Shown here: positions 4,394-6,033 of the stretch, in pieces
Layout of the letters: each line of letters starts with the position of its first letter
Position numbering within the stretch: position 1 is the first letter of the stretch
Assembly: GCA_910577335.1 (NCBI GenBank)
Contig: CAJTMJ010000078.1
Coordinates: 1 to 6,033, forward strand
Source of the DNA: an uncultured Duncaniella sp.
GTDB taxonomy: Bacteria; Bacteroidota; Bacteroidia; Bacteroidales; Muribaculaceae
Reading direction: 5' to 3'
Length of the DNA: 6,033 bases
Made by a program: the position numbers and the translations under genes
Notes under the pieces: model-generated
Database searches by the model: none
Told to the model about the DNA's origin: nothing
The model's input: only the letters and a program-made list of their open reading frames with translations

Positions 4394-6033
4394 GTGGCAC
4401 CCTCCCTTCTCTCATTGGCGAGCAACCGGATTGCCGCCTCTACGCTGCCACCAAGTTGGGCAGCTTTGTTGAGTACCTGCATCTTCTCCGTCTCCTCGGT
4501 TGTATAGCAGAAATATTCCTCCATAGACACCTCCGTGGCATAGACGGCGGATTGTGTTCCGCCCAGTCCGATCCACACCTCTTTATAAAGACGGTTCGGA
4601 TTGTTCGCCATATTGATACTGAGTATCTGCGCCTTCTCCTTGTCGGTCAGACCGAGCAGCTCCTGAATCTGGTCGAAGCGGTTCATATACTTGCGCTGAT
4701 CCAGAAGAATCTTGCAATCGGAGTTGTTGATGATGGTCTCCTTGACAATCGGCGACGATATGATGTCGTCAACCTCCTGCGTCACCACTACCGCCTCGCC
4801 AAAGTATTTACGGACAGTCTTATAGAGGTACTTCATGTACTCTGCCATGTTCGCCGACGAGAGGGCCTTCCAAGCCTCCTCACAGATAAGGACTTTGCGG
4901 ATTCCCTTGAGTCTTCGCATCTTGTTGATGAAAGCCTCCATGATTATGATTGTCACCACCGGGAACAGCTCCTTATTGTCTTTAATTGAATCTATCTCGA
5001 AGACAATAAAGCGTTTACCGAGCAGGTCGATATTCTGTTTTGAGTTCAGCAGGAAGTCGAAGCGACCGCCGCGATAATACTGGCGCAACGTAGTCAGGAA
5101 GTTGTCAATGTCAAAGTCCTGTTTGTAGATGGGGATAGGACGCTGTGCCATTTCAGTCCGGTATTCATCACGCATAAACTCATAGAATGAGTTGAAGCAT
5201 GGTTCGATACTTTTATCCTCCCGCATCTTGTCAAGGAACATCGACAATGCCGAGCCAAGTTCACCGCTCTCCGTTTTGGTTACTCTGTCATCTTCCGATT
5301 TCCATAGCGTAAGCAGCAGCGTTTTGATACTGTCCTTCTTCTCGACATCGAAAACTCCGTCGTCCGTGTAGAACGGGTTGAAAGAGATGGGGCTGTCCTC
5401 AGTATAGGTGTAGTAGATACCATCCTCTCCGTGGGTACGGTTGCGAATGAAATTACTTAGCCCCTCATAGGAATTTCCGGTATCAATCAGCAGAATATGC
5501 GCTCCCTGTTCATAGTATTGCCGCACCAAGTGATTGGTAAAGAATGACTTTCCGCTACCGGACGGCCCAAGTATGAACTTGTTACGATTGGTTGTAATAC
5601 CACGCTTCATAGGCTCGTCCGATATGTCAAGGTGTATCGGCTTACCTGTCAGTCTATCAACCATCTTTATTCCGAATGGCGACAGCGAAGAACGATAGTT
5701 CGTTTCCGCAGTGAAGAAACAGGCGGCAGGCTCGATGAAGGTGTAGAAACTTTCCTCGGCAGGAAAATCAGCTTCGTTACCGGGCATCGCCGACCAGAAC
5801 AGTGTCGGGCAGTCGATGGTGTTGTGGCGGGGCATACATCCCATTGTCGCCAACTGGCCGCCGACATCGTTCTTGATGCGGCGCAGTTCTTCGGTGTCGT
5901 CGCTCCATGCCATGACATTGAAGTGGGCCCGTACCGAGGTCAGTCCGTAACTGTGAGCCTCGTTGAGATAGCGGTCAATCCACTCCTTGTTTATGGCGTT
6001 TGAGCGTGAGTAGCGGCTCAACGAGTTCATGTT
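4390..6033 (-). CDS. traG: TraG-family conjugation ATPase, VirB4-like (partial, N-terminus outside window)
   Basis: This is an open frame from the right window edge to TGA at 4392-4390. The first in-window codon is Asn, followed by an internal Met at 6030, so 6030 should not be taken as the true start. Residue numbers here count from that Met (546 aa to the end). The Walker A motif is GPSGSGKS (155-162), after the usual strand KFIL. Walker B is KVLICEEAW (379-387), with the acidic pair at 384-385. VVVTQEVDDI (415-424) resembles the downstream Gln motif of VirB4 ATPases. Other typical pieces are HILLIDTGNSYEGL (178-191), FNPFY (217-221) and the EEYFCYTTEETEKM end region (504-517). VirB4-type ATPases sit at the cytoplasmic face of the inner membrane and energise channel assembly and substrate transfer. 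Bacteroides TraG is about 830 aa, so around 280 N-terminal residues are missing. All visible catalytic motifs appear intact. Confidence 0.97.
   Translation of the reverse strand, partial: NMNSLSRYSRSNAINKEWIDRYLNEAHSYGLTSVRAHFNVMAWSDDTEELRRIKNDVGGQLATMGCMPRHNTIDCPTLFWSAMPGNEADFPAEESFYTFIEPAACFFTAETNYRSSLSPFGIKMVDRLTGKPIHLDISDEPMKRGITTNRNKFILGPSGSGKSFFTNHLVRQYYEQGAHILLIDTGNSYEGLSNFIRNRTHGEDGIYYTYTEDSPISFNPFYTDDGVFDVEKKDSIKTLLLTLWKSEDDRVTKTESGELGSALSMFLDKMREDKSIEPCFNSFYEFMRDEYRTEMAQRPIPIYKQDFDIDNFLTTLRQYYRGGRFDFLLNSKQNIDLLGKRFIVFEIDSIKDNKELFPVVTIIIMEAFINKMRRLKGIRKVLICEEAWKALSSANMAEYMKYLYKTVRKYFGEAVVVTQEVDDIISSPIVKETIINNSDCKILLDQRKYMNRFDQIQELLGLTDKEKAQILSINMANNPNRLYKEVWIGLGGTQSAVYATEVSMEEYFCYTTEETEKMQVLNKAAQLGGSVEAAIRLLANERREGAT
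4400..4408 (-). promoter_or_regulatory. Shine-Dalgarno-like AAGGGAGGG before the 62-aa gene
   Basis: On the minus strand AAGGGAGGG lies 6 nt upstream of ATG 4393, inside the last codons of traG (encoding part of RREGAT). Spacing and purine content suit a ribosome-binding site. This would be atypical for Bacteroidetes, which mostly initiate without a strong Shine-Dalgarno. It may simply be coding sequence. Confidence 0.35.

Noticed and set aside
4456..4989. Plus-strand 177-codon open frame
   Set aside because: It is antisense to the TraG Walker B and C-terminal region; the His/Leu-rich product is a complement artefact.
6028..6030. ATG as the true start of traG
   Set aside because: The frame stays open upstream to the window edge, and the visible 546 residues are about 280 short of the usual family length, with the N-terminal part missing.

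Overview
The window is a dense single-operon stretch in which every supported gene lies on the minus strand. It matches the transfer (tra) region of a Bacteroidetes integrative conjugative element of the CTnDOT type, with a type IV secretion system of the MPF-B class. The gene order traG - (small genes) - traI - traJ - traK - traL - traM is the classical Bacteroides order. The protein sequences carry the family hallmarks. These are a VirB4-type Walker A/B ATPase, a signal-peptide-bearing TraI ending in KYW, a polytopic TraJ, a TraK with the EAREHVRRFHELFFTL block, a one-TM TraL and a TraM with a VirB10-like C-terminal half. Family order and A-rich rather than Shine-Dalgarno-rich starts at most genes suggest a Bacteroidales host (Bacteroides, Parabacteroides or Muribaculaceae). 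The exact genus cannot be read from this sequence.

Layout in the direction of transcription, right to left: (1) 6033-4390, C-terminal two thirds of TraG, the VirB4-like ATPase, cut by the window edge. (2) 4393-4205 and 4208-4062, two tiny membrane proteins (62 and 48 aa), each joined to the preceding gene by an ATGA stop/start overlap. (3) 4040-3681, a soluble 119-aa protein I do not firmly recognise. (4) 3666-3028, TraI. (5) 3028-2012, TraJ, sharing one base with traI (TAATG). (6) 2011-1940, the only real intergenic gap, which holds a long near-perfect inverted repeat. (7) 1939-1304, TraK. (8) 1307-987, TraL, with a 4-nt overlap on traK. (9) 1003-1, TraM, with a 17-nt overlap on traL and cut by the left edge.

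Together these encode the inner-membrane and periplasmic core of a conjugation channel. TraG powers it; TraJ (VirB6-like) and TraK (VirB8-like) form the inner-membrane platform; TraM (VirB10-like) spans the periplasm; TraI is an exported component; TraL is a small membrane partner. The less ordinary part is the traG-traI junction, where two translationally coupled micro-membrane proteins and a 119-aa protein are inserted. The traJ-traK hairpin is the one visible candidate regulatory element. I see no RNA gene, IS element, CRISPR array, attachment site or convincing plus-strand gene, and no gene-free stretch over 300 bases.
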